A program made the translations under genes and the position numbers. A stretch of DNA of 64,000 bases from Gymnothorax reevesii. Lineage: Eukaryota; Chordata; Actinopteri; Anguilliformes; Muraenidae. The notes under the pieces were generated by a model. The model was not told the origin of the DNA, did no database searches, and worked only from the letters and a program-made list of their open reading frames with translations. Where the stretch lies: the NCBI GenBank assembly GCA_029721435.1, contig CM056580.1, forward strand, positions 24,112,367 to 24,176,366, given 5' to 3'. This document shows positions 1-12,500 of this stretch, piece after piece (positions within the stretch are counted from its first letter, which is position 1; each line of letters begins with the position of its first letter).

Positions 1-321
1 AATGCCTTCAGGCTAAATTCTGTTCGTCTCTCTTACCTTTTGCTTGTTCTCTGTGTGCACTATATAAAAAAAACTTGATCATCTGATTGAATTTTTGATA
101 TGATTAAAGTTCTCTTCCGTATATAAAAAATTGCCTTCGCTTTTTGTTAAGTTACTTCTATAAATTAATTGAATTCTGGTCAGGTTCCTGAACTCACTTG
201 CATGAGAATATTTTCTCGTGTTATTCTCATTATAATTCAGCCAATTTTCCCTCATTTTATTTTATCACCATGTCTGCACTGTTCATTTAAATTAATTTTT
301 TCATCCCTGTGGTCACGGCAG

Positions 322-515
322 ATTTTTGGCTTCTTGGCGGTTATGTGCACAATACTGGCTATTGGAAACGGCATATGGGAGCAGCAGGAAGGGTCAAAGT
401 TCACTGCCTTCCTGCCGCGGCAGAATGCGGAAAACTCGGCCCTTTCCGGCTTCCTCACCTTCTGGTCATACGTCATAATCCTCAACACTGTGGTGCCCAT
501 CTCCCTGTATGTCAG
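322..515 (+). CDS. atp8b5: atp8b5 exon: M3-M4 hairpin
   Basis: Acceptor cag before 322 and donor gt at 516. It starts in phase 0 with [20 protein letters not shown] (M3) and ends [11 protein letters not shown] in M4, with the PISL signature of P4-ATPases. It leaves two bases (AG) of a Ser codon for the next exon. Confidence 0.92.
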
Positions 516-3500
516 GTGGGTGCATCACTCCAGGAGAGACTTCAGGGAGCAGCAGTGAGTAGTGCTGTGTATTAAAGGCAGTGTTTCTGTTGAGGGTGGC
601 AATCTTTTGGCCTGAGGCATCAATAACACAGCCAAACTGATTTTGAAGGAATTAATCAGATATGTAGTACTATGTGATACTCGTACATAGTGCTCTGTTT
701 TTGTTCAGGTGACAATATTTAATCATCCTGTTACAAATGCAAAAGAACCAAAACCATCTACTGTTCTGAAGAAAGACTCTATCACCCCCTCCCTACTTCT
801 GCAACAAGGCACAGATTTTACAGCCAGTATTTTTGAGGCTGTCTCTTCGCTCTCTCTGTATGTGTGTCAGTGTGGAGATCATTCGCCTGGGGAACAGTTT
901 TTACATTGACTGGGACAGGAAGATGTATTACGCTCGAAGTGATACGCCTGCTGAGGCGCGCACCACTACACTGAATGAGGAGCTGGGCCAGATCAAATAT
1001 GTCTTCTCCGACAAAACAGGCACTCTCACCCAGAACATCATGACCTTCAACAAGTGCTCCATTAACGGGAAGTCCTACGGTACGAGGCACAGTCATCCTC
1101 TGAATTAAATACTTTCCGAAGAGTTCAGTAACCACTTCAGCTAATATAAACGTACACTGCTGAACTGTCATTCATTTTAGTATTTATATTCGGTCCTTGA
1201 TTTGTGACATAGGTATAAAACTGTCAATAAAGATGACGTCTGTAATGTACGTGTGTCAGCCTTTGTCAGGTACAGAAGGCAACTACCAGTGTAGATACTG
1301 TACAGTGACTCTCGCGCTGTGGCATTGTGCTCTCTGTTTTTCAGGGGATGTGTACGACTATACTGGGCAGAGATTGGAAATTACTGAGGTGAGGTGAGAA
1401 TGAAATGTGCGTGTGTGTGTGTGTGTGTGTGTATGTGTGCGCGAGCGAGCATGTACGAGTGTGTGGGTTTGGCATGTAGTTTATTGCATTGATCTGGTAA
1501 TGCAGCATGTTTGGCCAAAATCAATCGGTTTTGTGAATGTGCAATTTATAATGAAAATGGTCACAACGAGGACAGGTACACAAAAAGACTGCAGTGGTAA
1601 CCAATAGCTGTGGACTTGTCACAATCCCGACTGGTAACTGATTACAGTGAGCTTTAGAACACTGGCTTAGGCTGTGTTCTCACCAAAGAAACCTCAAGGA
1701 TTTTGAAGCAGCACTGTTGCGGCCTAGAGTGCCTATAGATTGCTCATGGGTTATCAAAGATACTCTTCAGCAGTCCGCAATCTTGGTTTTAGTATATGAC
1801 TTAAATCTTTTGTAATATTACTGAGACTATAACTCCTTGGAATATCTGTTTGTTTGTTTTTCCTTCCCTTATGTCTTTCGTCTAACAAACTACATGAAAT
1901 CCAGTATTATGGACAGAGCAGTCACTATAGATTCCATGAGGGTACGTTTCCTTGGGATTTCCATGGCCAGGCATAGCAGCCCACAAACGAACGTCTCAGA
2001 GTTTGCACATGCAAATTGGATGTTTAAAAACTACTGAACTAAAATGTACTATGAGTTCTGTCTTAAGAAAATAATTTGTTTTTGGAAAGAACAGCTACGA
2101 TTAACTGTGATGTAAAGTTAAACCAGCAAGTTCACCATGCATGCTTGACTGCGGCAGTGCCTTTTTGAGAAGGCTCACAAATTAAAGTCGGCCTCCTGCT
2201 CTGTGGGCATATCATCCCATGAATAACAAAAGGTCGCAAGCGACATTCCTGATGAAACCAGAAAAACATGTACAGTGACCCAAAGTGGTGCAGAAAAACA
2301 TGTACAGTGACCCAAAGTGGTGCAGAAAAACATGTACAGTGACCCAAAGTGGTGCAGAAAAGCATGTTTCATCAGGAATGTCACTTGCAACCTTTTGTTA
2401 TTCATGGCACGATATGTGGACTGGAGGCCAGTAAGAATCTACAAGCTTTCTTAAGTGGGACCATGGCCACAGAATGTAATATGCTCAATCAAAAGATCTG
2501 GATGACAAAATAAAAAAGTTTCCAGTGCAATAGCTTGGGAGCGTATATATTGGTAAATAAAAGGTTCTAAACCCTGTGGGAGTGCTTTGGATAATTGATT
2601 AGAGTAATTAGTGACTATCAGTGACGTCTGCTCTGACCTCTGCAGAATACGGAGCAGGTAGACTTCTCTTACAACCCATTGGCTGACCCCAAGTTCACCT
2701 TCCATGACCATAGTCTGGTCGAGGCAGTTAAGCTGGACATTCAGGAGGTTCACAACTTCTTCCGCCTACTGGCTCTTTGCCATACTGTCATGGCGGAGGA
2801 GAAGGATGAAGGTAAGAGCGAGCCCTTTCCTGTGACTGTCTGCAGCCGCTCTCTTGCTTGCCCGTGCACTTCCAACCCGACCGCACTTCCTACTTGAGAA
2901 CAGCCACTGTGAGAGCTGGCTACTCCTCCATATAATACCACATTAACATTATTTCACCTTCATTTTACCTTAATAGTGATAAGTTTGAATGCAATTTGGG
3001 TGAGTCCTTGGGTAGGCTTGGGCTCACACTGGCTGGTCAAAGGTGAGACAGGCCAGCACTGAATATAATGTAACTCATTCATAAAGACCAACTGCCAAAC
3101 CATTTAATAATGCAGCGTGGGTTGAACGAGGATAGAAGAGGTTCACTTGTGTCCCTTGCTGGTTTGGCTGTCTCTCCCCCGCTGTGCTCAGTGCTGATTG
3201 GCTGCTGTGCTCGTATTATACATTCCCAGGATAGACATATTGGCGGAGAGGAGGGAGAGAAAGAGAATGCAATAGCAGGGTACAGCATATGCAGTGACAC
3301 GCTTCATTCTATGTCCAACTGAAAAAGGAGTTATATAAGAGACACCAGTGGATTACTGCTACACGCCATTTTGGCTCCCGTGAGAAATTAGCCTCTAGAT
3401 AATTCTCGGAGGAAAGCGTGTGTGGATTAGTGTTCGCACATTTGCAGGATTTAGTAAATGAAATCCAGGCGCACGTGAACATGCTGATATTAATTATATT

Positions 3501-6500
3501 GTCTACTTCAGTAGAATTATTTCACCTCATCTGCTAAAACTGGCTGCTCTCTTTGTCTCGCTGTCTCGAGACAGGCTCATTGTTCTTGCTGAAATGGTTT
3601 TAAACCTGGCTGTTGCTCGTAAAAGCCGATTCAGTATAGGCTCATAAAAATGTTCCCTGTAGGATATCGATCTCTACATTTCTCAGGGAAAATGATAGGA
3701 GTGAAGGATGTTTGTTTTGCAGCAAATGATTAAAAGAAAACTGATGGTCTGTAGATCCAGTCTCTCCGTCTCTGTTGGTGTAGCATTATTGCACATCTTT
3801 TAGCTAGCCAATTGTTTGTTTGGGTGCGTTTGCGTGAGTTTCTGTCGCAGTGTCTCTGTGAGTGTGTGACTGTGTGTGCGTGCGTGTGCATATGTAGGCC
3901 TACTGTATGTGTATGGCTTTGATTGCACAGCCTGCAGCTTCGTCTTCACTGGCAGTGAGAATGCTTTTCCATCACGTAGGAGAGAGTGAGGTAGATGTCG
4001 AACAGGGAGACTACTCAGTCACCCACAGCAAACTTCAATCGTGTTATCTGGGGCTCATGCTGCTCTTTAAAAGCATGTGTGAGCCCACCTATACATTACT
4101 GCCTGTTCAGGTTGCAGGCAGAGGGTGATCACAGTTCTGCCCTAGATCACAGTGTACTTCCACCAAACCGTGAAAATATTACTGCTCTGATCACAAGATG
4201 GTTAACCCTTAGAGCACTACATGCAGCTATTGTTGTTCAATAATGTAAGATATCAAAATCAAAGCTGTTGAAAACCTATCATGTAGCCATTTAATGAAAA
4301 GTAAACAAGTCACCACACGATAGGTTTTCAACAGCACAAGATAATTAAATGTATTTTTAAAATGGCTGCTTCCCATCCTTAAATGTGATTGGCTTAGCCG
4401 CGTTCCATGCCAGTATAAAATCAGTGTAACCCACTATATTCTGAGGCAGACCGCAGCACAAAGTATCCCTGCGTGCCTGGCCCAGCAAACAACTACTCTG
4501 CGCTCAACTGACTCGTTAGGGTACGTTTGTTTCAAGACTTTTAGCTCGCTATTTCAGTGATATCGAAGTTTAGCCTTTTAACCGGCTAACCAGTTGGCTA
4601 TCTACCTAGCTAGCAATAGCATTATAAAGTTTGAGATCACTTTAGCTTGCTAGCAATGTTGCCAACAAGCTCGCTATTTCAATTTTAGCGATAAATTGTT
4701 GATTTTTTTCTTGCCTGTTTATTTTATGGGCTATGTGTAGGGTAACAACATCCATTGTAGTGAACGCTAGCTAATTGACAAGCAGGCTAGCAAACTAATG
4801 CACAAATTAACATACTTTCCTGGACACCGGCAAGTGTGGAAGACAAAAGTCAATCTTGTTCCCTACTCTCGCGGCTGGTTGTAATGATATGGCCGATCAG
4901 CACAAGTTGAGAACAAGGAAACTCTAAAACCGAAACGAACATAAAATTATTTAACGGGGCCTTTGGGAGACCGACATTCCAAATAGCCTGCTTTCATAGT
5001 ATATCTACATTAACGAGCCCAAATAGCCTGATGTGACATGATAATGGCGCTACATGAAAAAGCAATCTTAGCGTCTGTGTTGCTTGCCAACCATTCTGTC
5101 CACTCTATCTTGCTTGGTGGAAGAACGAATAGTTCTCAATTTTATTGTTGCATTACCACCAATAAATTGTTAATTTTTTTGTGTGTTTAATGGGCTATAT
5201 GTAGGGTAACCATTTTATAAAAGCAATAAGCCCCTTGAAGCAGTGGGTTACAGTGATTTTACAACGGTGGAGGAGCACTAAGACACTCCGCTGCGCATCG
5301 TGCCTTAGAACCTCCCTCTGCCGTAATAAAATCACAGTAACCCTCAGCTTCTCGAGGCTTTTTCCTTTAATATTTTTAACATTTATTTCAGCACTCTAAG
5401 GATTAAAGAGCACCTGATGTGATCTGTCCACATTGTCATATGTAAAGCAGGAAATGACATTTGTTCCCAGGTGACCTTCTGTACCAGGCTCAGTCACCTG
5501 ATGAGGGCGCTCTGGTAACTGCCGCCCGAAACTTTGGCTTCGTGTTTCGCTCCCGCACTCCCGAGACGGTCACAATCATGGAGATGGGGGTCCCGAAGAG
5601 CTACGAGTTATTGGCCATTCTGGACTTCAATAACGTGCGCAAGAGAATGTCTGTGATCGGTAAAGTCCACTGTGGGTTAGCAGACATAACTGGTTTGAAT
5701 AAATTCATTTAGCCTCAGCACAAGGTTTTCAATATCTTTTTCACTTCCCCATTATTTTCATTCTAGTCCCAAAAACCTGCCCTGTGAGCTTTTGTTGTTA
5801 ATGCCTCCCAAGGGCTATCAGCACTGATCTCATTGTGGAATACAGGACCTTCAACAGCCAACCCTCTATGCCCCGGCCAAGCACCCAGACTACAAGGCTA
5901 CAAGCTGCTCCAAAATTACAAATGACTTGCTATTACAATATAAATACTATGACTCATTCACTTGTTTTTGATACACTTAGCCAAGGGAAAATAACTGCTA
6001 ACGAGATAGTTGAAAGCACCAGAGCAGCACAGCTACATTACTGTGATAATATAACCATAGATATTTAGTGCACAGCAGATCAGACTCATCTTAAGGGGAT
6101 GAATTATGTGCAGTCAGTGTTGGTGCTCTCTTGGCCCTGCTGACCTGACTGTCTCCCTGCTGCAGTGCGCAGCCCTGAGGGGAAGTTGTCCCTGTACTGC
6201 AAAGGGGCCGACACCATCGTGTTTGAGAGGCTCCACCACACCAGCAGAAAACTGGCAGACATCACTACAGAACATCTCAATGTGAGTATCCACCAGGGGG
6301 CAGCGTGGAACCAGAAAGCAATCAAATGGGGGACTGTGGGTTCACTTACAGCGCTGTGAAAATGTATTTGTCCCCTTCCTGATTTCTTATATTTTTTTTG
6401 CATATTTGTCACTCCTAAATATTTTAAGATCATCAAAAGAATTTTTGTATTAGACAAAGATAACGTGTGTAAATACAAAATGCAGTTTTCAAATGATGAT

Positions 6501-9500
6501 TTCATTTATTAAGGGATAAAAGCTATCCAAGCCTGTGTTAAAAAGTAATCCCCCAATTTCAATTTCAATTTCACTAGCCAAACTCAGGCCAGATTACTGC
6601 CAGACCTGTTGAATCAAGAACTCAATTAAAGCAATTCTTACCTTTCTGGCATTTTTACATTTTTCTTTTGTAATCTTAAAATGCTCCTAATAAGCGTATG
6701 GCACACTAAAATGTAAAAAAAATCCACCAAGTGTTGAAACTCATCAATATTCAATTCTCATATATTTCTGATAAGTCTGACCAATCATTTTCTTCGGTCC
6801 AAATAAAATGATTTGCCAAGCATCCTGTCTGTCATCCGTCGCCGTGTCCCTTCCAGTTGCCTACCGCTGTCACCGCTTAAGTCGTGCGCCTCACTGGCAG
6901 AGGAGCAGAGTAGAGACAAAACAGGTACTCACAAAGTTAGCCTGCCAATAAAACAGCTGAAACTGCTCCTAATTTAATGACTAACGCTACCGGGACACTT
7001 CTGGTGAGGTAAGACAGCAGTTTAGTGAGAAAATATGTATGAATTCTGCCGAAAAACGACGCATCTGACTGTAAACAAGCAGCCGCAGAAATGCTATAAT
7101 TACTATAATAACGCTAATGGTAGTCCGTCAGATGTTACGAGGGCATTTTATTTTATACCACATATAGAACTGACTATTATGTAATTACTGTTGGATAGTT
7201 TTCACAAACCAGTGCCTCTGAATCTGACTCCATTGCCCCGTTTCAAGATGCTTTCACGTCGGACGTGAAACAAATTTTTCGTACGACAGATTACATTCAA
7301 TCCAAAGTCAATCCAAAGACACGAATACACGCGATACACTTTCTCACCGCATGCCTCAGGGGAGGAGGGGAGCCTCAGAGGTGAGGTAGGGGGAAGAGGG
7401 TGGGACTTTGGAGGGAGGCGGAGGTGTTCATGTTCAAATTTTTACTCAGTGCAGTGCTGCATGCCAGAAAGGTAAGAATAGCTTTAAATAGAACCTGTCT
7501 GACAAAGTGAAGGAGGCTAAAAGATCTCAAAAAGCAACACATCATGCGGCGATCTAAAAAAAAATCAAGAAGAGATTAGAAACAAAGTTATTGATATCAA
7601 ACAGTCTGGAAAGGGTTACAAAGCCATTTCTAAGGCTTTTGGACTCCAACAAACCAAAATGAGAGAAATTATCCACAAATGGAGAAAACTTTGGTGAAAA
7701 CAGTGGTGAACCTTCCCAGGTGTGGCTGGCCAACCAAAATTACTCCAAGAGTGCATTGACGGCACATTCAGGAGGTCACAAAAGAGCCCAGAACAGCATC
7801 AAAAGAACTGCCGGCCTCAATTGCCTCTGTTAAATCCAGTGTTCATGATTCAACAATTAGAAAGAGACTGGACAGCTGTCGGGTTAGTTCACTCAGTTAA
7901 GGCGCCACATTCGCGGAGCAGTAGTAACAACCAAGGTGCAGGTTCGATACCCAGCAGCTTTTTCAGGGCAACGCACGATTGGCTATAGCGCTGAGGGGAT
8001 GCAAATGAAGGGACTGCCAGGAAGGGATATTAAAAATGGTTGCCGTGTTCGTTGCTCAAGCGCCTCCTGTTGGCCAGCTAGTCACTTGTCAGTGCGATTC
8101 TAAGGTTCCTCATGTTCGGGTATCCTCCGCCCTCGTTCTGAACTTGCAAAAGTTTTGCCCAATAATGTAAAGATGCAGGGGCTAACAGGCACGTTCTTCA
8201 GAGGAGAGCCACAAACTGTCTCTCTCCACTTAACAGGCAACAGGGGGTTGCATACAAGCAAGCCTTGAACATTGTTCTTGAATTGGGCATTCCAGATTCA
8301 TGTGGAATTGGAGATGACAAATTTAAAAGTAAATAAATAAATAAATAAATAGAAAATGTAAAAAAAGTACGAGACTGGGCAAAAATGGCACCCATGGTAG
8401 AGTTCCAATGTGAAAACCACTGCTGACCAAAAAGAACAAAAAGGCTTGTCTCTCATTTGCGAAAATAAAAACATCTTGATGATCCCCAAGACCTTTAGGA
8501 AAATATTCTGTGGACTGAAGAGACAAAAGTTGAACTTTTTGGAAAGTGTGTGTCCCGTTACATCAAGTGTAAAACTAACGCAGCATTTCAAAAAAGGAAA
8601 ATCATACCTACAGTCAAACATGGTGGTAGTAGTGAGATTATCTGGGACTGCTTTGCTGCTTCAGGACCTGTACGACTTGCCATTATTGACAGAACCATGA
8701 ATTCTGCTCTCTACCAGAAAATCCTGAAGGAGAATGTCCAACCATCAGTTGGTGACCTCGAGCTCAAGCGAAGCAGGAGGGTAATGCAGCAGGGCAATGA
8801 TCCCTAACATACCAGCAAGTCCACCTCTGAATCTCTTTAAAAAAAAAATTTAAAAATGAAGGTTTTGGAGTGGCCTAGTCAAGTCCGAACTTAAATTCGA
8901 TTGAGATGCTGTGGCATGACCTTAAACAGGCCGTTCATGCTCGAAACCCCTCCAATATGGCTAAATTAAAACAACTCTGCAAAGAAGAGTGGGTCAAAAT
9001 TCCTCCACAGCAATGTGAAAGACTCATCGCTAGTTATCGCAAACGCTTGATTGCAGTTGTCGTCGCCATGGTTGGCACAACCAGTTATTTGGTTTAGGGG
9101 GCAATTACTTTTTCACATGAGGCCAGGTAGGTTTGGATAGCTTTTTCCCTCAATAAATTAAATCATCATTTAAAAATTGTATTTTTTATTTGCTTTGGTT
9201 TTATCTTTGTTTAATATTAAAATTTATTTGCTGATCTGAAACATTTATGTGTGACAAAAATGCAAAAAAAAAAAAAAAATCAGGAACGGGGAAAAAACTT
9301 TTTCTCAGCAATGTACATGCTAGTCCACATGCATGTTTGTATGCACCGTAAGCATCTGTCATATTGTTTTTGGATGGACAAAGCTAGAATGAAAATATAT
9401 CTGTTTAGGTGTGCTGTATGATTAAATGTGCCCTGCCATTGGTTCAGGAGTTTGCAGGGGAGGGGCTCCGGACTCTGGCCCTGGCCTATAAGGACTTGCA

Positions 9501-12500
9501 GGAAGACTACTTCAGGTTATGGAAAGAACGACATCATGAGGCCAGCACTGCTCTGGACGATCGAGAACAGAGGCTGGATGAGCTCTATGAAGAGATTGAG
9601 AAGGACTTGCTGGTACGGTATACACAGTCACCTACTCTCGCTCTCTTTCTCTCGCACACCACACACACACACACACGCGCGCGCGCAGATAAAGCTGCAC
9701 ACAATGTGATCTGCATAAATACCCACTTCTCTGTCCAACTCTGTCCATGTGTTCAGCTGCTGGGAGCCACAGCCATTGAAGATAAGCTGCAAGATGGAGT
9801 TCCCCAAACCATAGAGCAGCTCTCCAAGGCCAGAATCAATATCTGGGTTCTAACAGGGGACAAACAGGGTAGGTCAGACTCAACCATGTCCAACGCACTA
9901 GGTTATTATGCGATTCAAATGCACTGTAACATGCGGGGAAGGTGATAGAGTGGCTCGTCCCGTAATAATATACGCTATTGGTGTCCTAAATTTCATAATA
10001 ATAGCTCCCCTCAAAATACTTATAAAAACTGTGTTTAGGTAAAGTAGGCATTAATTCAATAAATAAATAAATGCTTCAATAGATAAAGTGTAAGATCATG
10101 TCCATATCTGCCGGCTGTAATAATTGAAGCACTGATTACTAAAACCCCACAAGTCAAGTCAAGTCAAGTGTGACTTATGGGGTTTTAGTAATAGGTGCTT
10201 CAATTGGTATTTTGCTTGTTCTACCTTTCTCCTGTTCCCCGGTTCTCTGGTTCACTTGTTCTGTGGTCCTGCGGCTTCTCCTGGCACAGAGACAGCGGAG
10301 AACATTGGTTACTCCTGTAACATGCTGCGGGAGGAGATGAATGAGGTGTTCATTGTGGGTACCAACTCTTCTGAGGAAGTGAGGGAGGAGCTACGGTAAG
10401 GGAGGGGAAGGTTTTATGTTCATTGTAAATATTACATTAGTTATATTGAACCACGGTCTGCTAATCTATTTTAAGTATTATAGATAGTACTCATGGGAAA
10501 TGTGGTCTGAAGATATTGTAAGGTTAAGTCAACTGACTATTGACGACACTTCTGTTCGCCTCTTTGAGTTCTGGTTTTCTCATAGTGCGTTTGTTTAGCG
10601 ACTGTCGAGCTAATGAAAGACTGTTTCGTCAGGACTGCAAGATTGAAAATGAAGCCTGAGGCTGATGAGGCGCCGTTAATCAGGAATGGGGGCATTCTGG
10701 GTAAGAAGCAAAAAGTGGTCCATGATGAAGTGGTGGACGGGGAATATGGCCTCATCATCAACGGGCACAGTTTGGTAAGAGATAGTCATCAACTTAATTT
10801 TACACTGAGATTAAGTGTCATGGTCAAGTTGCAGGTGCCTAAGTGCAGAATTGTGCTGAAACTGTTATATTAGATCATGTCGGACTGCTTCAAAAAAAAA
10901 AAAAAGAAAAAAAACATCTGACGTATTGCTTTTAGCTTTCTTCATGTTTTTCAAATAGAAATTTTACATACTTGTATTCACCTTAAATATGCAACACAAT
11001 TCGGTAAATGTATTTTCAAATGAGCAAAACTATGGGCTTCCTAAATCTTGAGATAACAACCTCAAAAGGTTCAGATGGTATAGAAAATTCCAAAAAAGAT
11101 GAAAAAACATTCATTTTTAAATCAGCTGGCATCAGTCCTCCTTTATCCGACTCCTGTATCTGACTCCTCCTGCACTGAGCAGCTGTATCTGATATCTTTT
11201 ATACCCGTCTCCTGTATCTGACTCCTCCTGTATTTGACTCCTGAATCTGACTCCTCCTGCGCCTGACTTCTCTGTCTGACTCCTCCTGCGCCTGACTCCT
11301 CTGTCTGACTCCTCCTGCACCTGACTCCTCTGTCTGACTCCTCCGGCACCTGACTCCTCTGTCTGACTCCTCTTGCACCTGACTCCTCTATCTGACTCCC
11401 CCTGCACCTGACTCCTGTGTCTGAGTCCTCCTGTACTTGACTCTTGCATTTGATTCCTCCGTACCTCACTTTATAATGGTTTGTGTTTGTGATTCCTGCT
11501 TTAGGCCTATGCCTTGGAGAAGAGCATGGAGGTAGAGTTTCTGAGGACGGCCTGCATGTGCAAGACGGTCATTTGTTGTCGGGTGACTCCCCTCCAGAAG
11601 GCCCAGGTGGTGGGGCTAGTCAAGAAGTACAAAAAGGCTGTGACGTTGGCCATCGGAGATGGTGCTAATGATGTCAGCATGATTAAAGGTTAGAAAAACA
11701 CTGTCATACGTGCCCGTCAGATTCACATTTAATATTTATGCTTGATATTTAGTTTGGTTGTTTTGTACCTTGTACTTGATGAGACAATGGAAAATACTAT
11801 TAAACAGAAATCTGGCTGCTTATAAGCTAAACCATTGGCGCAGTACACGTGCCTTTCCTGCTTGCACAACCCTTAACTGAGGACATTGTACTAAAAAACA
11901 TTTCACTTTAAGAACAACCCAAAGAGATAGATTAATCAGCTGCAATGAAATAAGTAGGTCAGTTTTTTTGATGTGGAAAAGCTGAATCTTCCCAGAGCTG
12001 ATTTATATGGATAAGAGAGGAATACTACAAGGTACTTGAAGCTAGTTTACCCCACAGACTGCTGTGTATTGCTTCCTTTGAGAGAGATGAGGTTATGAGA
12101 TCAATATGCAGCTGCACTGCTGATAGGATGCAATCAGTTGGCTGAGCGACCCAGGGTAATCACATTCTGCATTCAGCCCTGATATTCATCTCTCCGAGAG
12201 GAACAACGCCTCATAATGAGACCACAGTGCGTGTCAAGATTATGCACTTCTGTTCGGGCTCATGCTGTGCAATGAGCTCAGTGTAAATCACACTGAAAGC
12301 CATCATTTGTGAATATTCAGCATAATGCTCAGTGCATGTTTGGTGCCTCAGGTTTATTGAATATGACTCCCTGTGCGCATGTTCCTTTTATAATGTTGTA
12401 ATGCAAAGCTCAATCCATCCTGACTGCTCACCTGCATCTCTCTCCCTCTTTTTCTCAATATTTATGCCACTGCTATCTATCATTCCCTCCTTCTGCCTGA

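Larger units (their letters stand above)
2812..5470. other. atp8b5: atp8b5 intron with TTAA-flanked element
   Basis: A 2.66-kb intron. From 2812 to 4201 no feature is recognised beyond a TG-rich patch near 3840-3895. From 4202 to 5406 it is a mobile element (separate entry). Confidence 0.6.
6347..9315 (+). mobile_element. Tc1-like transposon filling an atp8b5 intron, with two nested insertions
   Basis: The left end TACAGCGCTGTGAAAATGT and right end TCTCAGCAATGTA (TACATTGCTGAGA when reversed) are Tc1-type inverted termini at TA. Inside, the left end reads TTGTCCCCTTCCTGATTT and the right end its complement. Removing the insertions at 6630-7483 and 7875-8381 leaves about 1.6 kb, the usual Tc1 length. 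Degraded transposase runs from about 7545 ([24 protein letters not shown]) to about 9095 ([20 protein letters not shown]). The element occupies almost all of the 6282-9447 intron. Confidence 0.88.

Noticed and set aside
11132..11469. Two overlapping minus-strand ORFs of 105 and 108 codons (Arg/Glu/Ser repeats)
   Set aside because: They are translations of the 29-bp minisatellite inside an atp8b5 intron.
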